This document shows, one piece after another, positions 53,445 to 63,715 of a stretch of 64,000 bases of DNA. The translations under genes and the position numbers were made by a program. This stretch comes from Allosphingosinicella indica (GTDB lineage: Bacteria > Pseudomonadota > Alphaproteobacteria > Sphingomonadales > Sphingomonadaceae). Position 1 is the stretch's first letter. Each line of letters opens with the position of its first letter. Below the pieces are notes generated by a model that saw only the letters and a list, made by a program, of their open reading frames with translations, was not told the origin of the DNA and ran no database searches. The stretch is taken from positions 1,913,501-1,977,500 of the forward strand of contig NZ_LT840185.1 of assembly GCF_900177405.1 (NCBI RefSeq), written 5' to 3'.

Positions 53445-56189
53445 ATGACCGAGCTTGCCAAGACATTCGACCCCGCCGCGATCGAGGCGCGCTGGTATGC
53501 GCATTGGGAAGGCGAGGGGAGCTTCCGGCCCGCGCGCCCGGAGGCCGATCCCTTCACCATCGTCATCCCGCCGCCCAACGTCACCGGCAGCCTCCACATC
53601 GGCCACGCGCTCGATAATACGCTGCAGGACATATTGATCCGCCACGCGCGGCTGCAGGGCAAGGATGCGCTCTGGGTGGTCGGCATGGACCATGCCGGCA
53701 TCGCGACGCAGATGGTGGTCGAGCGCAACCTCGCTGCCGAGGGCGTCGACCGCCGCGATCTCGGCCGCGATGCGTTCGTCGACAAGGTCTGGCAGTGGAA
53801 GGCGGAGAGCGGCGGCCAGATCACCCGCCAGCTCCGGCGCCTGGGCGCGAGCTGCGACTGGGCGAACGAGCGCTTCACGATGGACGAGGGCTTCAGCCGC
53901 GCCGTCCGCAAGGTCTTCGTCGATCTCTACGATCGCAAATTGCTCTATCGCGACAAGCGCTTGGTCAATTGGGATCCGCGTTTCCAGACCGCCATCTCCG
54001 ATCTGGAGGTCGAGACGCGCGAGGTGCAGGGCAAGTTCTGGCACCTCAAATATCCGCTGTCGGACGGCTCGGGCTTCATCCACGTCGCGACGACGCGGCC
54101 CGAGACGATGCTCGCCGACATGGCAGTCGCGGTCCATCCGGACGACGATCGCTACAAGGGCTGGGTCGGCAAGACCATCGACCATCCGATCACCGGCCGT
54201 GCCATCCCCATCATCGCCGACGAACATGCCGATCCGGAGCTCGGCTCGGGCGCGGTGAAGATCACGCCGGGCCATGACTTCAACGATTTCGAGGTCGGCC
54301 GCCGCGCCGGCATCAAGGCGGCGGACATGCTCAACATGCTCGATGCCGAGGCGAAGGTGGTGCAGACCGCCGACGGTCTGATCCCCGCCGATCTCGTTGG
54401 CCTAGACCGCTTCGACGCGCGCGCCAAGGTGGTCGAGCGGCTGGAAGCGGACGGGCTACTGGAACGCGTCGAGGATCGCGTCATCCAGACGCCGTACGGC
54501 GATCGCTCGGGCGTGGTGATCGAGCCGTGGCTCACCGATCAATGGTATGTTGATGCCGAGACGCTGGCCAGGCGCCCGATCGACGCCGTCCGCTCGGGCG
54601 ACATCCGCGTCGTTCCCAAGACGTGGGAGAAGACCTGGTTCAACTGGCTGGAAAACATCCAGCCCTGGTGCGTCTCGCGCCAGCTCTGGTGGGGTCACCA
54701 GATTCCGGCCTGGTATGACGAGAACGGCAACGTCCACGTCGCCGAGACCGAGGAGGAAGCGCAGCGCCTCGCCGGCAATGCGAAGCTGACGCGCGATCCC
54801 GACGTCCTCGACACCTGGTTCTCCTCTGCGCTCTGGCCGTTCGCGACGCTCGGCTGGCCCGAGGATACGCAGATGCTGCGCCGCCATTATCCCAATGACG
54901 TGCTCATCTCGGGCTTCGACATCATCTTCTTCTGGGATGCCCGCATGGCGATGCAGGGCTTCGAGTTTATGGGCGAAAGGCCGTGGAAGACCTTGTATCT
55001 CCACGGCCTTGTCCGCGACGCCAAGGGCGCGAAGATGTCCAAGTCGAAGGGCAATACGGTCGATCCGCTCGGCCTCATCGATCGCTATGGCGCCGATGCC
55101 CTGCGCTTCACGCTCGCGGCGATGGAAAGCCAGGGCCGCGACATCAAGCTCGATGAAAAGCGCGTCGAAGGCTATCGCAATTTCGCGACCAAGCTGTGGA
55201 ATGCCGCGCGCTTCTGCCAATCCAACGGCATCGGCGCCTCCGCTACGATCGAGCCGCCCGCGGCGAGCCTCCCCGTCAACCGCTGGATCGTCGGCGAGAC
55301 GGTGAAGACCGTCCAGGCGCTCGACCTTGCGATGGCGGACTTCCGCTTCGACGAGAGCGCCAACACCATCTACCACTTCACCTGGTCGACCTTCTGCGAC
55401 TGGTATCTCGAGCTGATCAAGCCTGTCCTGTCTCCCCTCCCGCAAGCGGGAGGGGATCAAGGGGAGGGCCTGTCAGTCGACGGCGCGCAAACCGCGGACA
55501 GTCCCTCCCCCAACCCCTCCCGCGGGCGGGAGGGGAGCGAGGGGAGCGACGCCGCCGAGACCCGCGCGGTCGCCGCGTGGGCGCTCGATCAGATCCTCGT
55601 CATGCTCCACCCGTTCATGCCCTTCATCACCGAAGAGCTGTGGCACGCGATGGGAGCCCGCCCATACGATCTCATCCTCGCCAAATGGCCGATGCCCGAC
55701 GCCCGCGCGCTCGATCCCGAGGCCGGGCCGGAGGTCGATTGGCTGATCCGCCTCGTCACCGCGATCCGCGCGGCGCGGTCGGAGCTTAACGTGCCGCCCG
55801 GCGCCAAGCTGCCGCTCCACGTCCGCGATGCGGGCGAGCGGACCGCCGGGCGCCTCCAGCGCAACGGCGCCGCGCTGCGCCGTCTCGCGCGGATCGAGGC
55901 CATCAGCGATACCCCAGCGCCCGATGGCGGCGCCGCGCAGATCGTCGTCGACGAAGCGACCTTCGTGCTGCCGCTCGAAGGCGTGATCGACGTCGCGGCG
56001 GAGAAAGCGCGGCTCGGCAAGGCGCTGGAGGCCGCCGCCAAGGAGCGCGATGCGCTCGCCGGCCGGCTCGGCAATGCCAGCTTCGTCGAGCGCGCCAAGC
56101 CCGAGGCGGTCGCCAAGGCGCGCGAGGATCATGCCGAGCGCGCCGCGGAGGCCGAGCGTCTGGAGGCGGCGCTCAAGCGGCTAGGGTGA
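53445..56189 (+). CDS. valS: Valyl-tRNA synthetase with palindromic in-frame insertion
   Basis: The 914-residue class I enzyme charges tRNA-Val. HIGH is at 51-54 and KMSKS near 530. The editing domain and a C-terminal coiled coil ([22 protein letters not shown]) are present. About 40 residues (664-703), rich in Pro, Gly and Ser, are inserted in the tRNA-binding helical region between ELIKPVL and [12 protein letters not shown]. Both sides match the normal family, and the frame is kept. ATG at 53445 is preferred; the frame extends 12 codons upstream. Confidence 0.95.
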   Translation: MTELAKTFDPAAIEARWYAHWEGEGSFRPARPEADPFTIVIPPPNVTGSLHIGHALDNTLQDILIRHARLQGKDALWVVGMDHAGIATQMVVERNLAAEGVDRRDLGRDAFVDKVWQWKAESGGQITRQLRRLGASCDWANERFTMDEGFSRAVRKVFVDLYDRKLLYRDKRLVNWDPRFQTAISDLEVETREVQGKFWHLKYPLSDGSGFIHVATTRPETMLADMAVAVHPDDDRYKGWVGKTIDHPITGRAIPIIADEHADPELGSGAVKITPGHDFNDFEVGRRAGIKAADMLNMLDAEAKVVQTADGLIPADLVGLDRFDARAKVVERLEADGLLERVEDRVIQTPYGDRSGVVIEPWLTDQWYVDAETLARRPIDAVRSGDIRVVPKTWEKTWFNWLENIQPWCVSRQLWWGHQIPAWYDENGNVHVAETEEEAQRLAGNAKLTRDPDVLDTWFSSALWPFATLGWPEDTQMLRRHYPNDVLISGFDIIFFWDARMAMQGFEFMGERPWKTLYLHGLVRDAKGAKMSKSKGNTVDPLGLIDRYGADALRFTLAAMESQGRDIKLDEKRVEGYRNFATKLWNAARFCQSNGIGASATIEPPAASLPVNRWIVGETVKTVQALDLAMADFRFDESANTIYHFTWSTFCDWYLELIKPVLSPLPQAGGDQGEGLSVDGAQTADSPSPNPSRGREGSEGSDAAETRAVAAWALDQILVMLHPFMPFITEELWHAMGARPYDLILAKWPMPDARALDPEAGPEVDWLIRLVTAIRAARSELNVPPGAKLPLHVRDAGERTAGRLQRNGAALRRLARIEAISDTPAPDGGAAQIVVDEATFVLPLEGVIDVAAEKARLGKALEAAAKERDALAGRLGNASFVERAKPEAVAKAREDHAERAAEAERLEAALKRLG
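55433..55535. repeat. REP-like palindromic element inside valS
   Basis: TCCCCTCCCGC-aa-GCGGGAGGGGA (55433-55456) and CCCCTCCCGCgggCGGGAGGGG (55514-55535) bracket a third stem. In that stem GGGGAGGG and TGTC pair with GACA and CCCTCCCC (about 55461-55510). The element is read through in frame as peptide. Confidence 0.82.
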
Positions 56190-56303
56190 TGTCCTACACG
56201 TCGCCGCGCTGCTAGATTCGCGTCCGGATCGTCAGGTCCGGGCTCTTTGAAAGGCAGGGGAGAAATGCACGACCCTGCGAACCAAAGGAATCAAACCCGC
56301 GCA

Positions 56304-56360
56304 AACCCGCAGAAATGCGGGGTTCGGCGCGGCGGATAACAGGCGTTTTTCGCCCTGTTT
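56304..56360 (+). terminator. Hairpins after valS
   Basis: AACCCGC-agaaat-GCGGGGTT and AACAGGCG-ttttt-CGCCCTGTT, followed by TTT, lie in the 237-base gap between the convergent valS and lipid-kinase genes. The second is a reasonable terminator although each stem has a bulge. Confidence 0.45.
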
Positions 56361-56426
56361 TCCGGCAAAAGTCGGAATCTAGCGGCCGAACACCCGCACG
56401 ACTCGGCAAGTTGAAGACCAATTCAA

Positions 56427-57338
56427 CTAAGCCGGCAGCGCACCCGCCCGCGGCACCGCCACTTCGATCGCGCGCTCGGCCACCCGCGCGGTCACCGGCG
56501 TGCGCGCCAGCACCTCGCCGTCGATCGAGACCTTGAGCGGCGGGATCGTCCGCACCTCGAGCTGCCGCCCGGAGAAGCTCACCACCTTGTCGCTGCGCGA
56601 GGGCAGGCGGAAATAGCTCGCGAACCAGTTCCACACGAGCCGCATCTTGGCATGGCCGGTCACCGCCTGGATGACGATCTCGCCGCTGTCGACGCCGGCC
56701 TCCTCGATCAGCTCGACGCCGCCGTGGAAGCGGCCGTTGGCGATGCGCAGTTCGGTCGCGCGGACGCGGTGCTCGGTCTCGCCGTCGGTGACGATCACCT
56801 TAAAGCTGCGGAAGCGGATCAGGCACCAGATCGCCCAAATCAGGTAACCGACGCGGCCCAAGTAGCGCTTCAGCTTGTGCGGCACGCTGTCGCCGATCAT
56901 GGGCGACAGGCCGAGCGCAGCGCAATTGGCGAAATAGTCGCCGTCGATCATGCCGAGGTCGATCCGCCGCCGCCGCCCCGTCGCGATCACCTCGATCGCC
57001 CCGTCGAGGTCGAGCGGGATGCCGAGCGTCCGCGCGAAGCTGTTGGCGGTGCCGAGCGGCAGCAAAGCGAACACCACCGGCTCCTTCACCGCCTCGTCGA
57101 CGGTGCAGGACAGCGATCCGTCGCCGCCGCCGACGATGATCATCGGCACGCCGCTCTTCACCGTCTCGCGCATCGTCGGGATCAATGTCTTGGGGTCGGT
57201 GATCGCATGGGCGGCGACCAGCTCGATGCCGCGCGCCTCCAGCTTGGCGCGCGCGTCGCGGAACAGCGCCTGCCCCTTGCGGGACTGCGCGTTGACGATC
57301 AGCGCGGCCGTCTTGGGCAGCGGGCGGTTCGTTTCCAT
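56427..57338 (-). CDS. Diacylglycerol-kinase-like lipid kinase (YegS/BmrU group)
   Basis: The 303-residue protein has the DAGK catalytic core: NAQSRKG near the N-terminus, GGGDGS at 70-75 and LPLGTANSFAR. It phosphorylates a lipid hydroxyl such as diacylglycerol or another sugar- or sphingo-type lipid. Sphingolipid makers would be an appealing source of substrate in a sphingomonad, but nothing here shows that. ATG at 57338 is chosen by position of the first conserved strand; the frame extends 43 codons over the divergent gene region. Confidence 0.87.
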   Translation of the reverse strand: METNRPLPKTAALIVNAQSRKGQALFRDARAKLEARGIELVAAHAITDPKTLIPTMRETVKSGVPMIIVGGGDGSLSCTVDEAVKEPVVFALLPLGTANSFARTLGIPLDLDGAIEVIATGRRRRIDLGMIDGDYFANCAALGLSPMIGDSVPHKLKRYLGRVGYLIWAIWCLIRFRSFKVIVTDGETEHRVRATELRIANGRFHGGVELIEEAGVDSGEIVIQAVTGHAKMRLVWNWFASYFRLPSRSDKVVSFSGRQLEVRTIPPLKVSIDGEVLARTPVTARVAERAIEVAVPRAGALPA

Positions 57339-57412
57339 GGCGGCACAACATCCGAGATCGGCGCTTGTGCCAAGCCTTGCGAAAGATGTGCGGGCCGCTA
57401 AGCCGGGGGCGC

Positions 57413-58411
57413 ATGACGCACGCCGCTTTTCCCGCGCTCCGCCTGCGCCGCACCCGCGCCGCCGCATGGAGCCGCGCGCTGGTTTCGGAGACGCGCGTGT
57501 CGCCCGCCGATCTCATCTGGCCGCTGTTCGTGACCGAGGGGAAGGGCGTCGAGGAGCCGATCGCCAGCCTCCCCGGCGTGTCGCGCTGGTCGGTGGACGG
57601 CATCGCCGCCCGGGTGCGCGAGGCGCGCGATCTCGGCATTCCCTGCGTCGCGCTCTTCCCCAATACGCCCAGGGATCTCAGGACCGAGGACGGCCGCGAG
57701 GCGCTCAATCCGGACAACCTCATGTGCCGCGCGATCCGCGCCGCCAAGGACGCCGCGCCCGAGGTCGGCATCCTCACCGACGTCGCGCTCGATCCCTATA
57801 CCGCGCACGGCCATGACGGCATCGTCGACGGCGCGGGCTATGTGCTCAACGACGCGACGTCGAATATCCTCGTCGATCAGGCGCTGGTCCAGGCGGCGGC
57901 GGGGGCGGACATCGTCGCGCCGTCGGACATGATGGACGGCCGCGTCGGCGCGATCCGCACCGCGTTGGAGCGCGAGGGCCGCGTCAACGTCCAGATCATG
58001 GCCTATGCCGCCAAATATGCCTCCGCCTTCTACGGCCCGTTCCGCGATGCGGTCGGCTCGGGCGGCCTCTTGAAGGGCGACAAGAAGAGCTACCAGATGG
58101 ACCCGGCCAATGCCGAGGAGGCGCTCCGCGAAGTCGCGCTCGATCTCGCCGAGGGCGCCGATCATGTGATGGTGAAACCGGGGCTGCCCTATCTCGACAT
58201 CGTCGCCCGGGTGAAGCGGCGGTTCGAAGTGCCCGTCTTCGCCTACGCGGTGTCTGGCGAATATGCGATGATCGAGGCGGCGGCCACGGCCGGGGCAGGG
58301 GATCGCGACGCGCTGGTGCTCGAGACGCTGACCGCGTTCAAGCGCGCCGGCTGCGCGGGCGTCCTCACCTATCACGCGCCGGTCGCCGCGCGGCTGCTCG
58401 GGAACGGATGA
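57413..58411 (+). CDS. hemB: Delta-aminolevulinic acid dehydratase (porphobilinogen synthase)
   Basis: The 332-residue enzyme joins two 5-aminolevulinate molecules to porphobilinogen in haem synthesis. The Schiff-base lysines K201 (in AYAAKYAS) and K255 (in VMVKPG) are present. The zinc-type triple-Cys site is replaced by Asp (DVALDPYTAHGHDG), so it belongs to the magnesium/potassium-dependent class. It begins the chain of overlapping genes to 63177; the next gene overlaps by ATGA. It is 74 bases from the divergent lipid-kinase start. Confidence 0.95.
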   Translation: MTHAAFPALRLRRTRAAAWSRALVSETRVSPADLIWPLFVTEGKGVEEPIASLPGVSRWSVDGIAARVREARDLGIPCVALFPNTPRDLRTEDGREALNPDNLMCRAIRAAKDAAPEVGILTDVALDPYTAHGHDGIVDGAGYVLNDATSNILVDQALVQAAAGADIVAPSDMMDGRVGAIRTALEREGRVNVQIMAYAAKYASAFYGPFRDAVGSGGLLKGDKKSYQMDPANAEEALREVALDLAEGADHVMVKPGLPYLDIVARVKRRFEVPVFAYAVSGEYAMIEAAATAGAGDRDALVLETLTAFKRAGCAGVLTYHAPVAARLLGNG

Positions 58412-59844
58412 TCGAAGCGCTGCGGTCCGAACTGGTGGCACTTCGGCAGGCGGCGGCGCCGCTCGAGCCCGACGCCGATGCCCGCGCCCGGCTGATGGAC
58501 CTCGCCGTCGCCCATGCGCAGGATTTCCTCGGTGATCTCGCCGACGGTCCCGCCAACCGCGGCTGGGACGATGCGCTCGCCGATCCGCTCGATTTCGCGG
58601 AAGACGGGCGCGATCCGGCGGAGCTGCTCGCCTACATCGGCCGCGCGATCGACCGTCCCGGCATCACCACCGCATCACCGCGCTTCATGGGCTATATCCC
58701 CGGCGGCGGGCTGTTCCATTCCGCGGTCGGGGACTTTCTTGCGGCGTCCGCCAACAAATATGCGGGCTTCGCCTCCGCCGCGCCCGGCGCCGTCCGGCTG
58801 GAGAATGCAACCGCCGCCTGGCTCGCCAAGGTCATCGGCTTTCCCGAGGGCGCGGCGGGCACGCTCACCTCGGGCGGCAGCATGGCCAATCTCACCGCCA
58901 TCGTCACCGCCCGCGAGGCGCGCGACGAAGACGGCGGCGGCGCGGTCTATATGTCCGCGACGGCGCATCACTGCATCGACAAGGCGCTGAAGATCGCGGG
59001 CCGCGGCAAGGCACCGCGGCGGCTGATCCCGACCGATGCGCGCCACCAGATGCGCGCCGATGCGCTCGCCGAGGCGCTGGAGCGCGACCGCGCCGACGGC
59101 ATCCGCCCCTGGCTGGTCATCGCCTCTGCCGGAACGGTCGATACCGGCGCGGTCGATCCGCTCGCCGACATCGCCGATCTCGCCCAGCGCCACGGCGCCT
59201 GGTTCCATGTCGACGGTGCCTATGGCGGGCTGTTCATGCTGTGCGACGAAGGGCGCGCGGCGCTCGGCGGGATCGAGCGGGCCGACACCGTCGCGCTCGA
59301 TCCGCACAAGACCCTGTTCCTGCCCTACGGCACCGGCGCGGTCGTCGCGCGCGACGGGCAGATGCTGTTCGACGCGTTCAGCGCCAGCGCCGATTATATC
59401 CAGCCACTAGGCGAGAGCGGCGTCGGCCCGTCGCCCGGCGATCTCTCACCCGAACTGACCCGCCATTTTCGCGCGCTCCGCCTCTGGCTGCCGCTGCAGA
59501 TCGCCGGCGTTGCCGCTTTCCGCGCGGCGCAGTCGGAGAAGATCAAGCTCGCGCGCTATTTCCATGCGCGGCTGTCCGAGATGCCAGGCTGGGAGGTGGC
59601 GAGCGCGCCCGATCTCTCGGTCGTCGCCTTCCGCGCCCGTCCGGCGTCGGGAGATGTCGATCGCTTCAACGACGATCTTCTCCGCCGCATCCAGCAGGAC
59701 GGAAGGATATTCCTCAGCGGCACGCGGATCGGCGGCGCGCCGTGGCTGCGCTGCGCGATCCTCTCGTTCCGTACGCATCTCGATGCGATCGACGAAACGA
59801 TAGACGTGCTGGCGCGCACCGCCGGCGAACTGGGACTGGAATGA
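58408..59844 (+). CDS. PLP-dependent group II amino acid decarboxylase-like protein
   Basis: The 478-residue protein has the group II decarboxylase pattern, with PLP-binding Lys301 in LDPHKTLFLPYG, SGGSMANLTA, and HVDGAYGG. Family members act on tyrosine, tryptophan, histidine or glutamate, and some have lyase or aldehyde synthase activity instead. Start and stop overlap hemB and the next gene by ATGA on both sides. No amino acid transporter is nearby, so the substrate remains open. Confidence 0.85.
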   Translation: MIEALRSELVALRQAAAPLEPDADARARLMDLAVAHAQDFLGDLADGPANRGWDDALADPLDFAEDGRDPAELLAYIGRAIDRPGITTASPRFMGYIPGGGLFHSAVGDFLAASANKYAGFASAAPGAVRLENATAAWLAKVIGFPEGAAGTLTSGGSMANLTAIVTAREARDEDGGGAVYMSATAHHCIDKALKIAGRGKAPRRLIPTDARHQMRADALAEALERDRADGIRPWLVIASAGTVDTGAVDPLADIADLAQRHGAWFHVDGAYGGLFMLCDEGRAALGGIERADTVALDPHKTLFLPYGTGAVVARDGQMLFDAFSASADYIQPLGESGVGPSPGDLSPELTRHFRALRLWLPLQIAGVAAFRAAQSEKIKLARYFHARLSEMPGWEVASAPDLSVVAFRARPASGDVDRFNDDLLRRIQQDGRIFLSGTRIGGAPWLRCAILSFRTHLDAIDETIDVLARTAGELGLE

Positions 59845-62096
59845 GCGACATCGAACAGGCCTTGCCCCGCAGCGACCGCCGCGAGCGGCTCGCCAAGCCT
59901 TTGTTCGTCGCGACCATCGTTGCGGGGTCGTTCCTGCTGTTCCTGATGCAGCCGATGATCGCGCGGATGGCGCTGCCCCGGCTCGGCGGCGCGCCCGCGG
60001 TCTGGAACAGCGCGATGCTGGTCTATCAGGCGCTGCTGCTCGCGGGCTATGCTTATGCGCACTGGCTTTCGCGGCTGAAACCGCGGCGGCAGGCGGGGCT
60101 CCACCTCGCGCTGTTCGGGCTCGCCGCTCTGTGGCTGCCGATCGGGATCAGCAGCGCGCTGCCGCCCGCCGACGGCAACCCAATTCTGTGGGTGCCCTGG
60201 TTCCTGCTGAGCTCGATCGGCCCGCTCTTCTTCATCGTCTCCGCGCAGGCGCCGCTGATGCAGCGCTGGTATGCGCTGGAGAGCAGCCGCGGCGAGCCCT
60301 ACGCGCTCTACGCCGCGTCCAACCTCGGGAGCTTCGCGGGGCTGTTCTCCTATCCCTTGCTCGTCGAGCCCTTCCTGACGCTCGACCAGCAGAGCCTGTT
60401 GTGGACGGCGGGATACGGCGTCCTCGTGCTGCTCGTCGTCGGCTGCGCGCTGACCACGCCGTCGCATCTCGTCGAGACAAAGCCGGAAGCGGAAACGCCC
60501 AGGCCGCGGCCGAAGGAGGTCGCTTACTGGGTCGCGCTCGCCGCGGTGCCGTCGGGGCTGATGCTCTCGACGACCACGCATCTCACCACCGACATCGTCG
60601 CGATGCCGCTGCTATGGGCGCTGCCGCTCGGCCTCTATCTGCTGAGCTTCGTCGTCGCCTTCGCCACGCGCCGCGGCGTCGCCGATTTCATCACCCAGCT
60701 TGCACCGCTGCTCATGCTGATCGCCGGCGGGCTCGCCTTCGCCTCGGGATCGCGTAGCCCGGTCTTCTCGGCGACGCTTGGGCTGAGCTTGCTCTTCGTC
60801 GTCGCGGTGACGCTCCATGCCGAGATGTACCGCCGCCGCCCCGCAGCCGATCATCTCACCGCTTTCTATCTCGCCATGTCGCTGGGCGGTGTCATCGGCG
60901 GCGCCTTCTGCGCGATCCTTGCGCCGGTGGTGTTCGATTGGGCGTATGAGCATCCGCTGCTGATCGTCGCCGCGGCCTTCCTGCTTCCGCAATGGCCGCT
61001 GATCCCACCGCTCCGCAGGCTCTGGTCCGATCCGTTCTGGCGGCGCGCGCTGACCATCGCGATCCCCGTGATCGTCCTTCCGCTCTCCGCGCTGGCCGAC
61101 GGCGCAATCATCTATCCGCTGCCCGAATGGGTCGCGATCGGCGGCAGCATCCTCATCGCGATCCTCGGCGTCGTTTCGATCGGTCGCAAGCCGGTGTTTG
61201 CCATCTGCCTCGGCGCGCTGATGCTGAGCTATGGCGGGTGGCTGACGCTGCGCCTCTCTGCCGAGGACACGCGCACGCGCAGCTATTTCGGCATCTACCA
61301 GGTGATCGAGCGCCACGACGAGGCGATCCGCACGCTGATGCACGGCACGACGCTCCACGGCGTGCAAAATCTCGCGCCTGGCAAGGAGCGCAGCCCGACG
61401 AGCTATTACGGCCCCAATTCAGGCGTCGGCCGTGCGATGCTCGCGGCTCCCGCGCTGTACGGCCCCGGCGCGCGGATCGGCGTCGTCGGCCTCGGCACCG
61501 GCACGCTCGCCTGCTACGCGCAGCCCGCCGAGCGCTGGACCTTCTTCGAGATCGACCCGGCGATGGTGCGCATCGCGACCGACCCGGCGCGCTTCACCTT
61601 CCTGCGCCGCTGCGCGCCCGAGGCGCGTATCGAGCTGGGCGATGCGCGGCTGATGCTGGAGCGTGCGCCGCCCGCCTCTTATGATCTGCTCGCGGTCGAC
61701 GCCTTTTCGTCCGATGCGGTGCCGATGCACTTGCTGACCCGCGAGGCGATCCGCAGCTACGGCCGCGCGCTGGCGCCCAACGGGCTGCTGCTCATCCATA
61801 TTTCCAACCGCTACCTCAATCTCGAGCCGGTGCTGGCGCAGGCCGCGGACGCGGAGGGCTGGGACGCGTGGCTGATCCACAACTCGCCGACGCCTGCGGA
61901 ACAGACCGATCATCTCACCACCTCGATCTGGGTGGCGCTGTCGCGCGATCCGGCGATTACCGAAACGCTCGTCGATGGTAATGACCCCAATGACCGGTTC
62001 GACTGGCGGGAACTGGAACGGCGCCCCGGCTTCACCGGCTGGAGCGACGATTTCGCATCGATCCTGCCGCTGCTGAAGGATGTGAGACCGTGGTAG
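59841..62096 (+). CDS. Membrane-fused spermidine-synthase-like methyltransferase-fold protein
   Basis: The 751-residue protein has about twelve hydrophobic segments (residues 20-480) followed by a spermidine-synthase/SAM-type Rossmann domain. That domain has GVVGLGTGTLACY (about 547), FFEIDP, GDARLML and VDAFSSDAVP. The soluble domain should lie in the cytoplasm. Fused-membrane members of this group are common in proteobacteria, but their reaction is not settled, so polyamine synthesis is only one possibility. It overlaps both neighbours by a few bases. Confidence 0.82.
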   Translation: MSDIEQALPRSDRRERLAKPLFVATIVAGSFLLFLMQPMIARMALPRLGGAPAVWNSAMLVYQALLLAGYAYAHWLSRLKPRRQAGLHLALFGLAALWLPIGISSALPPADGNPILWVPWFLLSSIGPLFFIVSAQAPLMQRWYALESSRGEPYALYAASNLGSFAGLFSYPLLVEPFLTLDQQSLLWTAGYGVLVLLVVGCALTTPSHLVETKPEAETPRPRPKEVAYWVALAAVPSGLMLSTTTHLTTDIVAMPLLWALPLGLYLLSFVVAFATRRGVADFITQLAPLLMLIAGGLAFASGSRSPVFSATLGLSLLFVVAVTLHAEMYRRRPAADHLTAFYLAMSLGGVIGGAFCAILAPVVFDWAYEHPLLIVAAAFLLPQWPLIPPLRRLWSDPFWRRALTIAIPVIVLPLSALADGAIIYPLPEWVAIGGSILIAILGVVSIGRKPVFAICLGALMLSYGGWLTLRLSAEDTRTRSYFGIYQVIERHDEAIRTLMHGTTLHGVQNLAPGKERSPTSYYGPNSGVGRAMLAAPALYGPGARIGVVGLGTGTLACYAQPAERWTFFEIDPAMVRIATDPARFTFLRRCAPEARIELGDARLMLERAPPASYDLLAVDAFSSDAVPMHLLTREAIRSYGRALAPNGLLLIHISNRYLNLEPVLAQAADAEGWDAWLIHNSPTPAEQTDHLTTSIWVALSRDPAITETLVDGNDPNDRFDWRELERRPGFTGWSDDFASILPLLKDVRPW

Positions 62097-62644
62097 AGAC
62101 AGTCTTCGAGGACGATCGGATGCGGCTGCGCACATGGCGCGACGATGACGTCGATACGTTCGCCGAAATGTGCGCCTCCGCTGCGGTGATGCAATGGCTC
62201 GGCGGGCCGATCGACCGTGAGCAGACCGCAGCGGTGATCGCGCGGATCATGGCCTGCCACGTCGAACATGGCCATTGCTTCTGGGCGGTCGAGCGCAAGG
62301 CGGACGATGCGCTGCTCGGCTTCTGCGGCATCAAGCGCGTCAACGATCCCGATGCGACCAATCCGGGCGCGTTCGAGATCGGCTGGCGGCTGCGCGAGGA
62401 TGTCTGGGGGCAGGGCTACGCCCGCGACGGCGCGGTCGCCTCGCTCGATCTCGCCTTCGACCGTTATGGCGCCGATCGGGTGTGTGCCTTCACGGTGATC
62501 GAGAATGAGGGATCATGGGGGCTGATGGAGCGGCTCGGCATGCGCCGCGCCGAGGCGCTCGATTTCCACAGCACCCAGCCTTGGGTAGCGGCGCACAATC
62601 CGGTGATCGCCTGGGACATCACGAGGGATCAATGGCGGAGCTGA
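62090..62644 (+). CDS. GNAT-family N-acetyltransferase (RimJ/RimL-like)
   Basis: The 184-residue protein has the GNAT order: RMRLRTWRDDD, then GFCGIKRVN, FEIGWRLREDVWGQGYARDGA (the acetyl-CoA loop region) and VIENEGSWGLMERLGMRR. This resembles the RimJ/RimL acyltransferases that acetylate protein or amine groups. A GTG start at 62090 follows GAAGGA. The gene overlaps the stop of the membrane protein and, by 13 bases, the carbonic anhydrase start. Confidence 0.88.
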   Translation: MVETVFEDDRMRLRTWRDDDVDTFAEMCASAAVMQWLGGPIDREQTAAVIARIMACHVEHGHCFWAVERKADDALLGFCGIKRVNDPDATNPGAFEIGWRLREDVWGQGYARDGAVASLDLAFDRYGADRVCAFTVIENEGSWGLMERLGMRRAEALDFHSTQPWVAAHNPVIAWDITRDQWRS

Positions 62645-63177
62645 TCCCCTTCGGCGGCAGGAGCCCGCGCATCCACCCCACCGCCTTCGTGGCGCCCGGC
62701 GTCAGGCTGATCGGCGACGTCGAGATCGGCGCCGAGGCGAGCGTTTGGTACAATTGCGTGATCCGCGCGGACGTGAACAAAGTCCACATCGGCGCGCGCA
62801 GCAACATCCAGGACGGCACCGTCATCCACTGCGATCCGCCCAAGCCCGGGCATGAGGCGGGCTTTCCCACGATCATCGGCGAGGACGTGCTGATCGGCCA
62901 CATGGCGATGGTGCACGGCTGCATCCTGCACGATCGCGCCTTCGTCGGGCTGGGATCGATCGTCATGGACGGCTGCGTGGTGGAGGGCGACGCGATGCTG
63001 GCGGCGGGCGCGATGCTGACGCCGGGCAAGCGCGTGGCGGCCGGCCAATTATGGGCAGGGCGCCCCGCCAAGCCGATCCGCGACCTTGCTGAGGACGATA
63101 TCGCCGGGATGCGCGCCGGTGTCGCGCATTATGTCGCGCTGGCGAAGCAGCATGCGGAGGCGGTCAGCCGCCGTTGA
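62632..63177 (+). CDS. Gamma-class carbonic-anhydrase-like hexapeptide protein
   Basis: The 181-residue protein has a left-handed beta-helix of hexapeptide repeats (IGDVEIGAEASVWYNCVIRADVN, IGEDVLIGHMAMVHGCILHD). The three zinc His are plausible in HIGAR...IHCD and IGHMAMVHG. The family includes gamma carbonic anhydrases and related Paa-type acyltransferases. ATG at 62632 lies inside the GNAT end. Its own end overlaps the convergent lipoprotein gene by 14 bases. Confidence 0.88.
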   Translation: MAELIPFGGRSPRIHPTAFVAPGVRLIGDVEIGAEASVWYNCVIRADVNKVHIGARSNIQDGTVIHCDPPKPGHEAGFPTIIGEDVLIGHMAMVHGCILHDRAFVGLGSIVMDGCVVEGDAMLAAGAMLTPGKRVAAGQLWAGRPAKPIRDLAEDDIAGMRAGVAHYVALAKQHAEAVSRR

Positions 63178-63715
63178 TGCGGCTGCGGATGCGGTTCAAT
63201 GCCTGCTGCTGCGCGTCGGCGATCTTCTGCGCCTCGGCCTCGGCACTGCGCAGCCGCTCGGCATCGCCCTCGCTAGTCGCGACGCGGCTGCGCTCCAGCG
63301 CCAGCGCGTCGAGCGACGCGATCGCATCCACGGTCGGCGCACGCGCGGCCTCGAGCCGCGACAGCGCCTGCTGCGCGACGATCCACGATTCGCTCTCCGG
63401 CGCACCGGCGCGGTCCGCGGCAGCCTGCGCGGCGCCCACTTCCACGTCGAAATCGGCGCCGCCCTTGCGCGCGGCGTCCAGCAGCGCGCTGATCCGCGCG
63501 GCGAGCGCGGGATCGTCGGCGATCGGGGCGGGCGCCGGCTCACTCGCCGGCGGCGACACGCAGGCGCCAGGCGATTCTGCGCAGTCGCCCGTAGGCGCAG
63601 GCAGGTCGCCCAGCCGATATTCGATCGGCCGCGGCCCGAGCGAAGGGAAGCCCTCCTGCGAGGTGCAGCCGGCAAGGAGGATCGGCGCGGCGAGGAGGAT
63701 CGGGCGAAGCGGCAT
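63164..63715 (-). CDS. Small lipoprotein with a coiled-coil tail
   Basis: The 183-residue protein has a lipobox LLAG-C17, so it should be anchored to a membrane. A spacer with two Cys (DCAESPGACVSPP) follows, then a mostly helical tail rich in Ala, Glu and Arg, ending in KIADAQQQALNRIRSRINGG. No enzyme motif is seen. AGGAG lies 7 bases before ATG 63715; the frame extends 35 codons further. It may be a structural envelope lipoprotein; no family is recognised. Confidence 0.75.
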   Translation of the reverse strand: MPLRPILLAAPILLAGCTSQEGFPSLGPRPIEYRLGDLPAPTGDCAESPGACVSPPASEPAPAPIADDPALAARISALLDAARKGGADFDVEVGAAQAAADRAGAPESESWIVAQQALSRLEAARAPTVDAIASLDALALERSRVATSEGDAERLRSAEAEAQKIADAQQQALNRIRSRINGG

